Shown here: piece after piece, positions 1 through 10,867 of the stretch | Position numbering within the stretch: position 1 is the first letter of the stretch | Layout of the letters: every line of letters starts with the position of its first letter | Source of the DNA: Chlorocebus sabaeus | Taxonomy: Eukaryota > Chordata > Mammalia > Primates > Cercopithecidae | Reading direction: 5' to 3' | Assembly: GCF_047675955.1 (NCBI RefSeq) | Contig: NC_132911.1 | Location: 79,191,208-79,255,207, forward strand | DNA: 64,000 nucleotides | Notes under the pieces: generated by a model | What the model saw: the letters and a program-made list of their open reading frames with translations, nothing else | Databases searched by the model: none | Told to the model about the DNA's origin: nothing | Made by a program: the position numbers and the translations under genes

Positions 1-3000
1 AAAATGAAACGCCATTGAAACTATAACCAAAAGTTTGCAGATTGGCATCACATTTTAGGAACTACTGTCCAACGGAGTTTTCACCCCCAACCAAAACAAA
101 TTTTACATATATATCATAAAACTTAAAAAATTCCAACATTGATTTTCACTTAAGAAAGATATTATATGAAATACAGTCCACAGAGCATGGCATCATTTTT
201 CATTTGCACCTCTCTTTTCCTTGATTTCTTCTCGCATTCATACTCTTCAGATCTTTTCATTCCTCATATGTACAAAGAACACCTTCCACCCCCATTTACC
301 ACCCCACATTTTCTCTACCCTTACAGTGTCTACCCACAAACACAATCTCCATACATGGGTCTACCTTCAGAATAGCCAATGTCCTTTCCTTGTTTTTCTG
401 AGTATTTTTCCTTGTCAAAGATAGAGAAATCATGAGGCAAAGTAGGGTAGTTGCTTAAAGCTGTCCTTCCCCTTGACAGCCACTGTAACTTGAGGTCATA
501 GTTTGAAGCACAGAGCAAAATTACCTCAGACTTTTTACTTCATCCCACTCCCAATTGTTTGGGGTGTTGGTCAGCTATATAGTCCAAAAGACAATGTATG
601 TAAATATACATATGCTTATGTATATGCACACACACACAGTTGTTTTTTCCTTTGAATATTTTATATTTCTCATAATTTAGGCTTTCTGGTTTTAACTTTT
701 AAATCACATCATCTTAAAATTACATATTCATATTCTCATTTTTTAGCACTTTGACTTGAATTAAATATTGTATTTTTATCACATACCTCTTTAACTTTCT
801 AATGTCTTTGTATTATTATTTCTTTAGCTACTTGACCTATTTCTCTAATTTTTATTGATTTTTAGTGCTTCAAAAATTGAATTCCTTTTTATATTTATAA
901 TTGTTTATTTATTTCCTTGTTTTAATATTCATTCTTTAGATTTATCTATTTCTATTTTATTTCTAAAGCTCTTTAGAAGTTGCTACTTTTTAAAACCACA
1001 ATTTTATTTCTTATCTTACCTCTTTTAGTTCTCTTCACAGTCACAAGCTTAACAAATTTTTGCCTTGTTGATTTTATCATTATACCTTAACCTTGCTGTA
1101 ATTATGCATTTTCACGTTGGCTTTAACATTTTTTAATCTTTTCATTTAAAAATTTTAAGATCTAATTTTAGAATTTCTTCTAACTTTAAACTTTGACGTT
1201 ACCTTATAATTTTAACATTTTTAACTTATCCTCATCTTTTAAAGTTTGTGTAAAATTCAACCACTTTATATTTTGTGTCATAGGTATAGAAGCTCCGAAG
1301 ACTGAGATATGTCCTCAGGTATAACAAAATACCACAATAGGGGTAGCGTTGATGAGGATGTGGTTAATAATCGCTAATAGAGCATAGGCGGATGGCAGAA
1401 AAACGATTTCAAGAAGCAAAAGAGACTACTTCATTGAGGACTTTCTAGGTTTCCATAATGATAAAAGTACTTTGATAAATCACTTTATGTTCTCAATAAC
1501 CAATTATATCCCATTTACAAATGACTTAACTGGAGTTTCATGCAGACTAAATTCTGGATTGTGCGCCTAGTAAAAATATACACCAAGTCCATCTGATTCT
1601 ATTTGCTCAGTCCTTTACATGACGTATGCTCATCGAAATGATGGGCTATGCCATGGCAGGGAGTGTCTTCGAACTTAATTATCATTTTGTGAGCAGAACC
1701 AGGAACACCAATGTGCCAACTGTAGGAAAATGGCAGTCTTCATAAAATATATATATTTGAAGTATTATGACATCTGTTCACTTTTTAAAGGCAGTAACAA
1801 AAGGTAGGTGAGAGGCTTTAAATTGTATAATTTACTAGATACTTAAGATACTTTCACACTGAAGAGGAAAAACACAGAGAGGGACCTTCTAGCCACTCCC
1901 ACCAAAGTTTGAATGTTTAAATCTCTTCCACTAACACTGATAGAAAAATGCATTTCTACTTAGTGAAGTAATTGCTAATTGACATCTAATTATCTTGAAA
2001 ATATATTCCTGGGAAACATAGCCCATTTCATGAAATCACTGGGCCTGTTATGAATTTTTGTTTTGAATTCAAAGCTAATACTCTTATGCCCTTTAAGCTT
2101 TCCACTACTCTGTAAACACTTTAGTTGGTCACAGAGTATTTATACAGTATATGCCAAACTTAATACAACTAAGAGCCTGTGTTTGTTTTTCAATGTTTTG
2201 AAAACTGCATAAATTTTGATGATTGACAGTCAGAGACTGAAAAATAAATATTTTTACTTTTGAATAACAAACTCCCACAATTTAAACAGAGTAAAGGGGC
2301 TTTAGTTATTTGTTTTTCAAAGTGCATTCACTATTAGAAAGTAAACCTAGAAAAAAACAACTTTTTATGTTCTCAGGAAGGAGAAACCTTAAAATACTAG
2401 TGACTTGTATTAATACTATAATAGTGTTCATTAATGTTATCGATGCTTTTCTTCCTGGCCTAATAAAGTCAGCAGGTTACCAGTGCAAGTTCAATGTTTT
2501 TCTGATATTACCATATGGGTTAACTTGTCAAGTAAACAATATATGCTCCTTAAGATATTCACCTATATGTTTTAGATCTTATTCATATGTGTATTTCTGT
2601 ATGACTATGTGATCATATCTCTATATTATATGATTCTTAATCTAATTTTTAAGTAATTTGATCGTTACAAATAGCCTTTATATTCAGCATACTGAGCTTA
2701 TAAAGCATTTCAAGTAATTTAGTAGCTTTTTTAATTAATTTTTTTCATTGGCAAGCAGATGACAAGATTTTTGGTAAGGCTTTAAAAATAATCCACCCAA
2801 GGTAGATAGTGAAAACCACATGCAGTTTAGGAAAAACACTAAGGCTGCCAAATAAAAAGAAGAATACCAAATATTATGATAGCAAATCCTGAAAAGAATT
2901 GTCAGCCTATGATAGTAATACTCAGGAAAAATAAACCACATTTCATTACATTAAAAGGCACTCTAATGATTTTCATTTTAGTCATGAAGTTGACTATTTT

Positions 3001-5023
3001 GCTCAATCACAGTGTGTCCCCGTAATTTAGGGTTCTAGTCATTGACCCAGATACTCTCATTACATTATCTTTTTATTCTTTTTATTTTTGTCTTTGCTGC
3101 TGCTTCCTCTTTTTTTTATGTTGTTGCTGATGTATTCTCTGAGTTGGCTGTAGGAATTAGGGAAAAATTGCTTGTAGGAAATTACCATTACTTTTACTAT
3201 AGACAAATTAGGATTAGCTAAAATGAACATTATTAACCTACTCATTTTTTAAAAATGGCCTTAAAAGGGCACTACATTAAAAGGAAAACAGGAAAATAAC
3301 AAGGGCCATCCTTCACTTAGACAGTCTTTTACTTTTGCTCCTGAATTAGAACAATCCCAGGATGGATATAACTGAAAGTGGATATACCATTTGTTACCCC
3401 TTTCAGATAATGGTATGATTTCACTGGGTGAAGAAGCAGAATTTAAATTTAAGGCCAAAAAAATGGTGTACATCTGAGTGTCTGACAATCCTAGTTATCA
3501 AAATAAAGAAACAGTACATGGAGTCTTTCGTGTTGATTTCATCAATTCAATTTTAGTACTGACAGCTTAAGAAGTAAAATTATGAAAAGCAACATATAAA
3601 ATTAAAAAGTAGTTTTACAAATTCAAAACAATTGTTTCAGTATACAAAAAAAACTTGCTCTCACCAATAAAAATTAAATTAAATTAAATCATAATGTATA
3701 AAAAGATGAAAGCAAAGACAGTAAAGAAAAAAATTGAATTCCTATATAGGCACATTAGTGGAATATTCATGAATGTAGTGTTTCCTGGTAAATATTATGG
3801 TGAATGACAGAGAGCTTCATCTAATATCAATCTGGAAAGCCAACCCTTTTTTATGTTTCTCAGAAAATTAGCTGTTTTATATTTATACATTTCTTTAATA
3901 TTCTTGTATAATGGCGGCATCTCATATTCTCTAGTTTTCTTAACCGACACCTTGAAAAGAAGAATCTAAAATGTTTTCTTATCAACATTAGCACTGACAT
4001 AGTTTGAAGCTTTTATGAACTGAATTGGCAAATAGTCATTTATTCATTTACAGAATAAGAAAAACTCTAAACAGATACTCTAAGAAATCTCAAATGGTCA
4101 CTTTATTAACTTATGAATACTTCAGAATAATACTGAACATTTTTATTCTCATAATTTTATATTTTTATGGCTTGAGTGGGTAAGAGAATTCTGGCTTGAT
4201 TAAGTCTCTTCTGAAATACATCTGGCTGTTAGTCTCAGCAAGGGTGGAGAGGTGAGCTGCTTATGGTCTTGTTTTCTTTTTGTTATGCAAGCAATGGAAG
4301 ACAAAGAATACTGTCTGCTTACTTGAAATCGTAAGACTTCTTTCTTATAGTTAATTTCATGCTTTTAGGGCTGTGCTTTCTATTAAGTAGAGTGTCACAT
4401 AAACAATAAAATCACTCCCTGTAGGTTTTCAGACCAATAGTAAATGAGTGACAACTAGTACCGGAAATTCTCACTGTAAGACAAAACAAGTAAAACTATA
4501 ACATTAGTAGATATTTACGTGGAGTCCCCTCTTACAGTTGTTTGTTAGACAAGAATCAATAAAGAGAGGGGAGATATTTAATTATGCTCTATTTTAATCT
4601 ATTACTTCATTTTAGGAAACAATATATCTGGACTTAATCTTTAAATATTATTAATACATGAAATTTTAATAGTTTAATGTAGTTTAGTATGACTACATAT
4701 TAAGACTATGTATTAAGAGGAATGGGTGGTATTTTTTATTATCTCATCTTTGAATACTTGTGAATAAGCCATGTTGAGATTCAGCACTGGGTAACTCCTC
4801 GAGACTGCAATGATAATATGACATCTAGTCAGAGACTATGTGAAGCAAGAGTATATGCTTTCCAACCCTGAGCAATGTCAGTGAAAATATCCTCTTATAA
4901 TTTCTACTTCCTGGCCTTATGGGAGAGAATGTTTCTTGACAGATAGTGTAGAACACATAGTCCAAAAGTTCATTGAGTGCAATTTCCCATATAGTGCTGC
5001 ATATGTATTACTTCATTCAATCT
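1..5023. other. AT-rich sequence without recognisable gene
   Basis: I see no exon, RNA gene or clear repeat here. A T-rich stretch at about 640-1,260 resembles the minus-strand text of very old L1 elements, but too weakly to name. Short simple tracts occur at 626-640 (CA) and 3,667-3,690 (AATTA-like). The open frames are short (under about 100 residues), AT-driven and show no recognisable domain. Confidence 0.5.
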
Positions 5024-5028
5024 TGGGC

Positions 5029-5337
5029 ATTTTATTTTATTTTATTTTATTTTATTTTAGACAGCATCTCATACTGTCACCCAGGCTGGAGTGCAGTGGT
5101 ACGATCTCAGCTCACTACAACCTCGCTTCCCAGGTTCAAGCTATTCTCTTGCCTCACCCTCCCAAGTAGCTGGGACTACAGGGGCATGCCACCTGCCTGG
5201 CTGATTTTTGTATCTTTGGTAGAGACAGGGTTTTACCATGTTGGCCAAGCTGGTCTCAAACTCTTGACCTCAAGAGATCCACCGTATTTGGCCTCCCAAA
5301 GTTCCAGGATTACAGGCATGAGCTACTGGGCCCGACC
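5029..5337 (-). mobile_element. Alu element (AluS-like), minus strand
   Basis: The plus strand reads as the complement of an Alu. A (TTTTA)n tract at 5,029-5,058 is the reversed poly-A tail, followed by CACCCAGGCTGGAGTGCAGT and ending in CAGGCATGAGCTACTGGGCC-like text. Near-perfect target-site duplications flank it: TGGGCATTTTATTTT at 5,024-5,038 and TGGGCATCTTATTTT at 5,338-5,352 (14 of 15 match). Divergence suggests an older AluS. Confidence 0.95.
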
Positions 5338-5352
5338 TGGGCATCTTATTTT

Positions 5353-6589
5353 CATTTATGGCCTACAAAACTATTTAGAGCATATATTTAATATATTATT
5401 GTGTAGTAAATAACACAACAGGTGACATTTGCCTTTTCTAGATAAGACTAAAAAGTTTTAGATGGAATCATTTGGAAATAAAGTCAACACGATTAAGCTA
5501 TCAAGACTGACTGGTGATGATATGAAAACAATGTAGGAGATATCACTTCAGAGTTATAAACTCTCAGGCCAACTAGGAAAAAGTCACAGATAAAAGACTC
5601 TACAAGGAGATTAATGGATTTACCTTATATTACATACACAAGGTTGAACTAGATTTAAGTAGCTATTGTTAATGGGTACCTTGCATCATTATTCTCTTCT
5701 TTCTCTGATAACTCAGAAGAAGAAAACATTCTTTATGTCTGCAATAAGACTCTACATGTAAGATCATTTCTCCTGGCCCTAAGACCACTAGCAATAGGGT
5801 CTGAAAAGTAGAGTATACATGCACCTAATTGCTAAGGCAATTCCACACCACTAAGATTCATAGGAACCTGAAATAATGTATTGAAATTGCTGCTGATGAG
5901 TGCAAACTGAAATACAAAGTCCTGAAGCTAGTACTATATCAGAGAGAGATTCTCATTTTGAAAGAGGATGAAAAAAAGTTATAAAAGAAATAAAATAAAT
6001 CCTAAATATGTACTAGGGTTTAGAAATATTTCCATTTCTATATTCATTTCAAACTTGGTTTGCTCACTCTGAATTTATATATTGTAGTAAAAACTTTAAT
6101 TAGCGTGACAGATGATGACTATGTAAGCCAAATGTTAGGAGATCTGTCAGAACAAGATTCATAATTCAAGCAGCCCATGAGACCCTCAGTGTGTGTGTTC
6201 TGCTGTACTAACTTTCACAGTTATCACAGAATAATTTTAAAACTGTTAAGATTTTCACCCTCTATAAAATCTCTGTAAAAGGGTCTTATAACCTGAGCCA
6301 ATGTAAAATCATTACAATTGTATACATTAGTGTCATTTTCCTTATTGTTTTCTTTCCCTTAATGCTGCTCAGCTAGTGAAGAAAAAAAATATAAATAATT
6401 GTTTATTTTTTAAACTTTAGTTTTAGATTGAAAAATATCAAATCTTATAAGAAACTGTTAGCTAACTATGAGATAAATGAAAAGTAAATTTAGTCTTTGA
6501 AACAGCAGTGTAAAATCTAACATGTTAAGCCCAACAAAAGCATAATTAGGTTGCCTAATAGATACCCTTTTTTTTTTTAACCCCAAGCC
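5353..6589. other. No gene or repeat recognised
   Basis: Ordinary AT-rich sequence. I found no open frame of note, no repeat family I can name and no strong inverted repeat. Confidence 0.4.
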
Positions 6590-7065
6590 AGTATGCTATT
6601 TTTCATTTGCTCCTCAAGATCCATGCTCTTCTTTGCTTTATCTGCTGTGTTTCCTGGGAAACAATCTATAGGGAATGAACTAACTGACTCCTAGTTTGGG
6701 TCAATCAACGGGAAAACCATGAAACATTAGAGGAAGGAATGTGAGTAAAGTTAAGCTCTTTATCCCCTCTGTCTCCCTGCAGAATCACTGCAGAATGGCA
6801 TGGTCCTCAGCTGAAGGTCATAGCAAAGCCAGAGAGCTCTCTCTCGCCCAGTGCACATAATCATCCCTATCCTAGTCTTTAAGTGAGATAATAATGGCTC
6901 CCAGTTCGTTTAGCCTCTGAAGTACCAACTACATTAGTCCTTATGTTTTCCATAAAGGCCATGTATACCTTAAAAATAGTCACTTTAACAAAATCTTCTC
7001 TGATGTATGTGTGATATTTATTTCTTACAAAGGTCCTTGTTGATATCCAAGTGACAAGTATCCAA
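6590..7065 (+). mobile_element. Possible ancient LTR-like repeat
   Basis: The text from GATCCATGCTCTTCTTTGC through TGCTGTGTTTCCTGGGAAAC to AATAGTCACTTTAACAAAAT is reminiscent of an old, widely dispersed mammalian LTR-like repeat whose name I cannot recall with certainty. It is heavily diverged, and no termini or target duplications are visible. It could also be ordinary unique sequence. Confidence 0.3.
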
Positions 7066-7198
7066 GTATCTGGTGGTTGAAAAATCATTCTTATCACCAA
7101 ATATAGAAATATTTAGTATGTCTACTCAAAATTTAGCCTATATGGCATATAACCTAAGATTCTTTATGCAAAAATTATTCTTTAGGAAACCTCATACA

Positions 7199-7330
7199 GA
7201 GCTGGGTGCGGCAGCATGTAGCTGTAATCCTAGCTACTCTGGAGGCTTAGAGGTTGGACCACGTTAGCCCAGGGGTTCAAGACCAGCCTGCGCAATATAA
7301 CGAAGTCCCACCCCCGACCCCCTTAAAAAA
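7199..7330 (+). mobile_element. FLAM-like Alu monomer
   Basis: A single 7SL-derived left-type monomer: GCTGGGTGCGGCAGCATG, TCCTAGCTACTCTGGAGGC, GTTCAAGACCAGCCTG, then straight into a short A-rich tail (TTAAAAAAAA). Only one monomer is present, as expected for a fossil FLAM rather than a truncated dimeric Alu. Confidence 0.75.
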
Positions 7331-7750
7331 AACCCATATAATATTGGGGAAAATAAGTAAAAATCAAGAATAATCCTTTCTGTGATTCAAATGACCTATT
7401 ATCTCCTCAGTTTCCAGAGACTGTCAAAATAGTATTAGACTCTTCATGTTTATAAAACCTTTATTCAATGTCATAAATGAAGTTTAGCAAAAGTAAGTTC
7501 CATTATGTAAAATTTTGAATTTTCAAATGAAAGTTTATTTTTATTCTCATCCAGTTACACTTTGCAAAGTCATAAAATACTTGGCCATTATCAGATTTCA
7601 CTAAAATTTGAACTTTGTAAAATCATACATTTTCTCTAAACTTGTATTATTTCCTTTTTCACAGCTAGAGTTAAATGTAATTTTCACATATTTTTTATCT
7701 TTATATTATTCATATCTTTAAATGAAAAATAAATGCTTCTTTTTTTAATT
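7331..7750. other. No gene or repeat recognised
   Basis: AT-rich sequence between two Alu-related insertions. Nothing recognisable on either strand. Confidence 0.4.
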
Positions 7751-7753
7751 TAT

Positions 7754-8050
7754 GCTAGGTGTGGTGGTTCATGCCTATAATCTCAAAGGAGGCTAAGGTG
7801 GGAGATCACTTAAGTCAAGAGTTGGAGACCAGCCTGGGAAATATATGACACTCAGTATCTACCAAAATAAAAAATCTAAAAATAAGCTTGGTGTGATGAC
7901 ACTCACCTGTAGTTTCAGACGCTTGGGAGGCTGAGGAAGGAGGATCACTTTAGCCCAGGAGTTCAAGGCTGCAGTGAGCTATGACTGTGCCACTGGACTC
8001 CTGTCTGGGCAACAGAGTGAGATTCTGTCTCAATAAATTAATAAAAATAT
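7754..8050 (+). mobile_element. AluJ-type element
   Basis: A dimeric Alu on the plus strand. The right arm has the J-type text GTTCAAGGCTGCAGTGAGCT and CTATGACTGTGCCACTGG, then CAACAGAGTGAGATTCTGTC and an interrupted A-rich tail. The left arm is diverged and partly shortened (CTCAAAGGAGGCTAAGG). High divergence fits one of the older Alu layers in the window. Confidence 0.9.
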
Positions 8051-8118
8051 TTTTTTTCTGCAGATTGCTTTCCATTGATTGATGTCACTGTATTCTTATG
8101 ACTTAAAAGTTGTTTATA

Positions 8119-9080
8119 TAGTTTGTGCCACATAACAATGTTTCAGTTAGTGATGGACCCCATGTATGATGATGATACCATAAGATTATAATGGAACTGG
8201 AAAAGTCTTGTTGCCCAATGATGTAGCCATTGTGACATCATAGTATAAAACATTACTCATGGTTTGTGGTGATACTGGTGTAAACAAACCTACCGTGACG
8301 CCAGTTGTATAAATGCGCAGCACATACAATTATATACAATACATAATACTTGATAATGATCATAAATGACTATATTACTGGTTTATTATTTACTACACAA
8401 TACATTTTATTGTTATTTTTGAGAGTATTCCATCTACTTTTTTTTTTTTAAAGTTAACTGTAAAACAGCCTCAGCGAGGTTGTTCAGGAGGTATTCCAGA
8501 AGAAGGCATTGTTATCATAGGAGATGACAGCTCCATGGATGTACTGCCTCTGAGGACCTTCGCTTAGGATGAGATGTTGAGAGAGAAGAGAGTGATATTG
8601 ATGATCCCGACCTGTGTAGGCCTAGACTTATGTGTGTGCTTCTGTCTTAGTTTTGAAGAAAAAAATATAAAAGTAAAAATTAAATGAATAAGTAAAAATA
8701 GTAAAAAAAAAAAAAAGCTTATATAATAAGGATATAAAGAAAAAATATTTTTGTACAGCTATGCAATGTGTTTGTGTTTTAAGCTATGTTATAAAGAAGT
8801 CATAAAGTTAAAAAAATTAAAAGGTTTATAAAGTAAAAGAAGTTACAGTAAGCTAAGGTTAATTTACTATTGGATAAAGAATTTTTTAAAATCAAATTTA
8901 GAGTAGTTAAGCATATAATAATAAATATCCTAGGCCTCCACATTCACTCACCACTCACTCACTGCTTCAGCCAGAGCAACTTCCAGCCCTGCAAGCTTCA
9001 TTCACGGTAAGTGCCCTATAGAGGTGTACCATATTATCTTTTATACCACATTTTTGCTGTACCTTTATATATTTTTGTGT
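8119..9080 (+). mobile_element. Tigger-family (MER2/Tigger-like) DNA transposon, 3' truncated
   Basis: The left end (GTGCCACATAACAATGTTTC, then CCATAAGATTATAATGGAAC) matches the terminal region of a TcMar-Tigger element. It is followed by the C-terminal end of its transposase frame at about 8,465-8,620 (readable pieces GGIPEEGIVII and DDSSMDV) and the long A/T-rich 3' region, including CACATTCACTCACCACTCAC at about 8,940-8,959. The middle of the transposase is missing, so this is a deletion derivative. It stops at the Alu starting at 9,082, and the expected right terminal repeat is not found beyond that Alu. Confidence 0.8.
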
Positions 9081-9081
9081 G

Positions 9082-9316
9082 TGAGACTGAGTCTTGCTCT
9101 GTTGCCCAGGCTGGAGTGCAATGGCTCTCCCACATTACAAATTATACAAAAATTAGCCAGGCATGGTGGCGCATGCCTGCAATCCCAGCTACTAGGGAGG
9201 CTGAGGCAGGAGGATCACTTGAACCTGAGAGGCAGAGGTTGCAGTGAACCGAGATCGCTCCACTGAACTCCAGCCTGGGCAACAGCAAGACACCGTCTCA
9301 AAAAAGAAAAAAATTT
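9082..9316 (+). mobile_element. Head-inverted Alu chimera
   Basis: About the first 48 bases (9,082-9,129; GAGACTGAGTCTTGCTCTGT, CCCAGGCTGGAGTGCAATGG) are the 3' end of an Alu on the minus strand. From about 9,131 the text switches to the Alu right arm on the plus strand (AAAAATTAGCCAGGCATGGT ... CCGTCTCAAAAAAG). The two pieces can pair as a stem of roughly 45 bp around a loop of just over 100 bases. The underlying Tigger element does not resume afterwards. Confidence 0.85.
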
Positions 9317-10504
9317 TACTTGTCCCTGTAGAGCATGATGTTTTCTGAGATTGTTGTCCTGAACAGAGCCCTGAACATTCAAGTTGCCTGAAAGGAATAT
9401 GAATTTAAATAAGCTTTATTTGAGTACTACTATGAGCTAAGCATTAAAGTCGTATCTAGGCATTAAAGTAGTATACTAGGCATTAAAATAGTATCACAGC
9501 TAGCTTATTACTGCCTTATTATTGCCTTTTTGCAATCTAGAGAAAGCCCTCCTTTTCCTGTAGTGGGTACAGGACTTCTCTAGGGCACATTGACTTTTAG
9601 CTCCTGATCACCATCTTGCCTAAGTGTCTTGGGCAGTGCCAATACAATACAACCATACTTGGTTAGTGCTATCCTGAGGATAAAACAGATAAGTTAGACA
9701 CTAACTTGGCTTTCAATGAATTCACAAATGAATTGTGGTGATGATAATGTATAAAAAATAAGATATAAAAATATTAAGTGTATAATGAAGGTACAAAAAT
9801 ATGTGCTGTGGAAATCCATCATATGACGCTAATAACTGAAACGATTAACAAATTTCTCTAACTCTTATTCAATAAAGAATTGTAAATCTGTGGCCTAAAT
9901 TGCTAGGTTTTTGAAATATCCAAGATCATCAATTGCATCGTTCCTGAACTTGCTTACCCTTACAGGACAGTTATTTGTGAGAACTGAGAACAATTAACTA
10001 ATCTTAGCACCCATTTAACACAGAAAGCATCTGCTACCTGACAGAAGAAATAATTACATAATCACACCTTGGGATAGACCTTCATTCTAGCAAGAAAAAA
10101 AGCTGTCTTTTTTTCTCACCTGTTTTCTGGTGGCTGCACTCTAAAAACCTCAAGATAATACTTCTTTGTGATGTCAGCAAGGCTTTCACAGAGATGATGT
10201 ACTTTATCTCAATATTTCAGAATTTCAGGTGAAGATATTTGGGCTTCATAATAGTGGAAAAAGTAGGAGCAAAGTGAATACACTGTGGAAGCAGTGTTTT
10301 GTGCAAATGCTTCGAACTGCAGAAGCAAAAATGATGCAGTATATTCAGCAAGGAGCTCTGACTGGCTGCAACGTATGGGTCTATATGTGCAAAGTCACGG
10401 AAAAAGATGTGCAAGGTGGGTATGTAAACAAACAAAGTCATGGAATTGTGAAGAATATAGTTTTTTTTTTTTTTTTTAATAAAAATCACCTGAGAAGCAG
10501 GATA
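9317..10504. other. Unassigned sequence with a small tandem repeat
   Basis: No gene recognised. A three-copy, roughly 20-bp tandem repeat built on GCATTAAAGTAGTATACTAG lies at 9,441-9,499, and a poly-T run lies at about 10,460-10,478. The overlapping 90-94 residue open frames at 10,217-10,513 run through the homopolymer and have no recognisable domain. Confidence 0.5.
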
Positions 10505-10632
10505 AGTCTTTAAAGGAATAGAAGGATAAAGTCAGATTTGGTGTGTGGAAGATAACTTGGGCAGTAGTGTGGAGCAAAGTAGAGTGGGACAAGACCAATC
10601 GCTGCTGGAGGTGACTGCCATAGTACAGGCAA
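10505..10632 (-). mobile_element. L2 LINE fragment
   Basis: The plus strand shows diverged reverse-complement L2 text (AGGATAAAGTCAGATTTGGT, GGACAAGACCAATCGCTG, TGACTGCCATAGTACAGGCA). It runs directly into the next hAT-like element. Confidence 0.45.
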
Positions 10633-10836
10633 ATGGTTCTGAACCTGGAGAGATTTGGTGCCCAGAGAACACCTGCCAAGGCCTGGAGAAGGCAGGAGGC
10701 AGTGTTTGCTATTGGTATTAAGAAGCTAAGCACACTGCTGAACACCCTACGTTTTATAACACAGCACCCAACGACAAATAATTACAGTGACGAAAATGTC
10801 AGTGCTGCCTAGATTGAGAAAACCTGCTTTCAATAG
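10633..10836. mobile_element. hAT-Charlie-type short element (MER20-like)
   Basis: Begins with GGTTCTGAACCTGGAGAGAT and ends with TGCTGCCTAGATTGAGAAAA, with an interior TGCTGAACACCCTACG. This is the same layout as the better-preserved copy at 14,411-14,640. It is a non-autonomous DNA transposon with short terminal inverted repeats. The exact family label is from memory. Confidence 0.6.
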
Positions 10837-10867
10837 AGTGGTAATGTGTGGTATCACATTAAAGGTT

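Noticed and set aside
4936..5413. Overlapping open frames of 77 and 146 residues
   Set aside because: They translate the complement of an Alu (CHPGWSAVVRSQLT-like text), a well-known false-gene signature.
9441..9499. Short direct repeats considered as a CRISPR-like array
   Set aside because: Three adjoining 20-bp copies without spacers in a primate genome; a plain minisatellite.
10217..10513. Frames of 90-94 residues on both strands resembling small genes
   Set aside because: They overlap on opposite strands, pass through a poly-T/poly-A run and show no recognisable domain.
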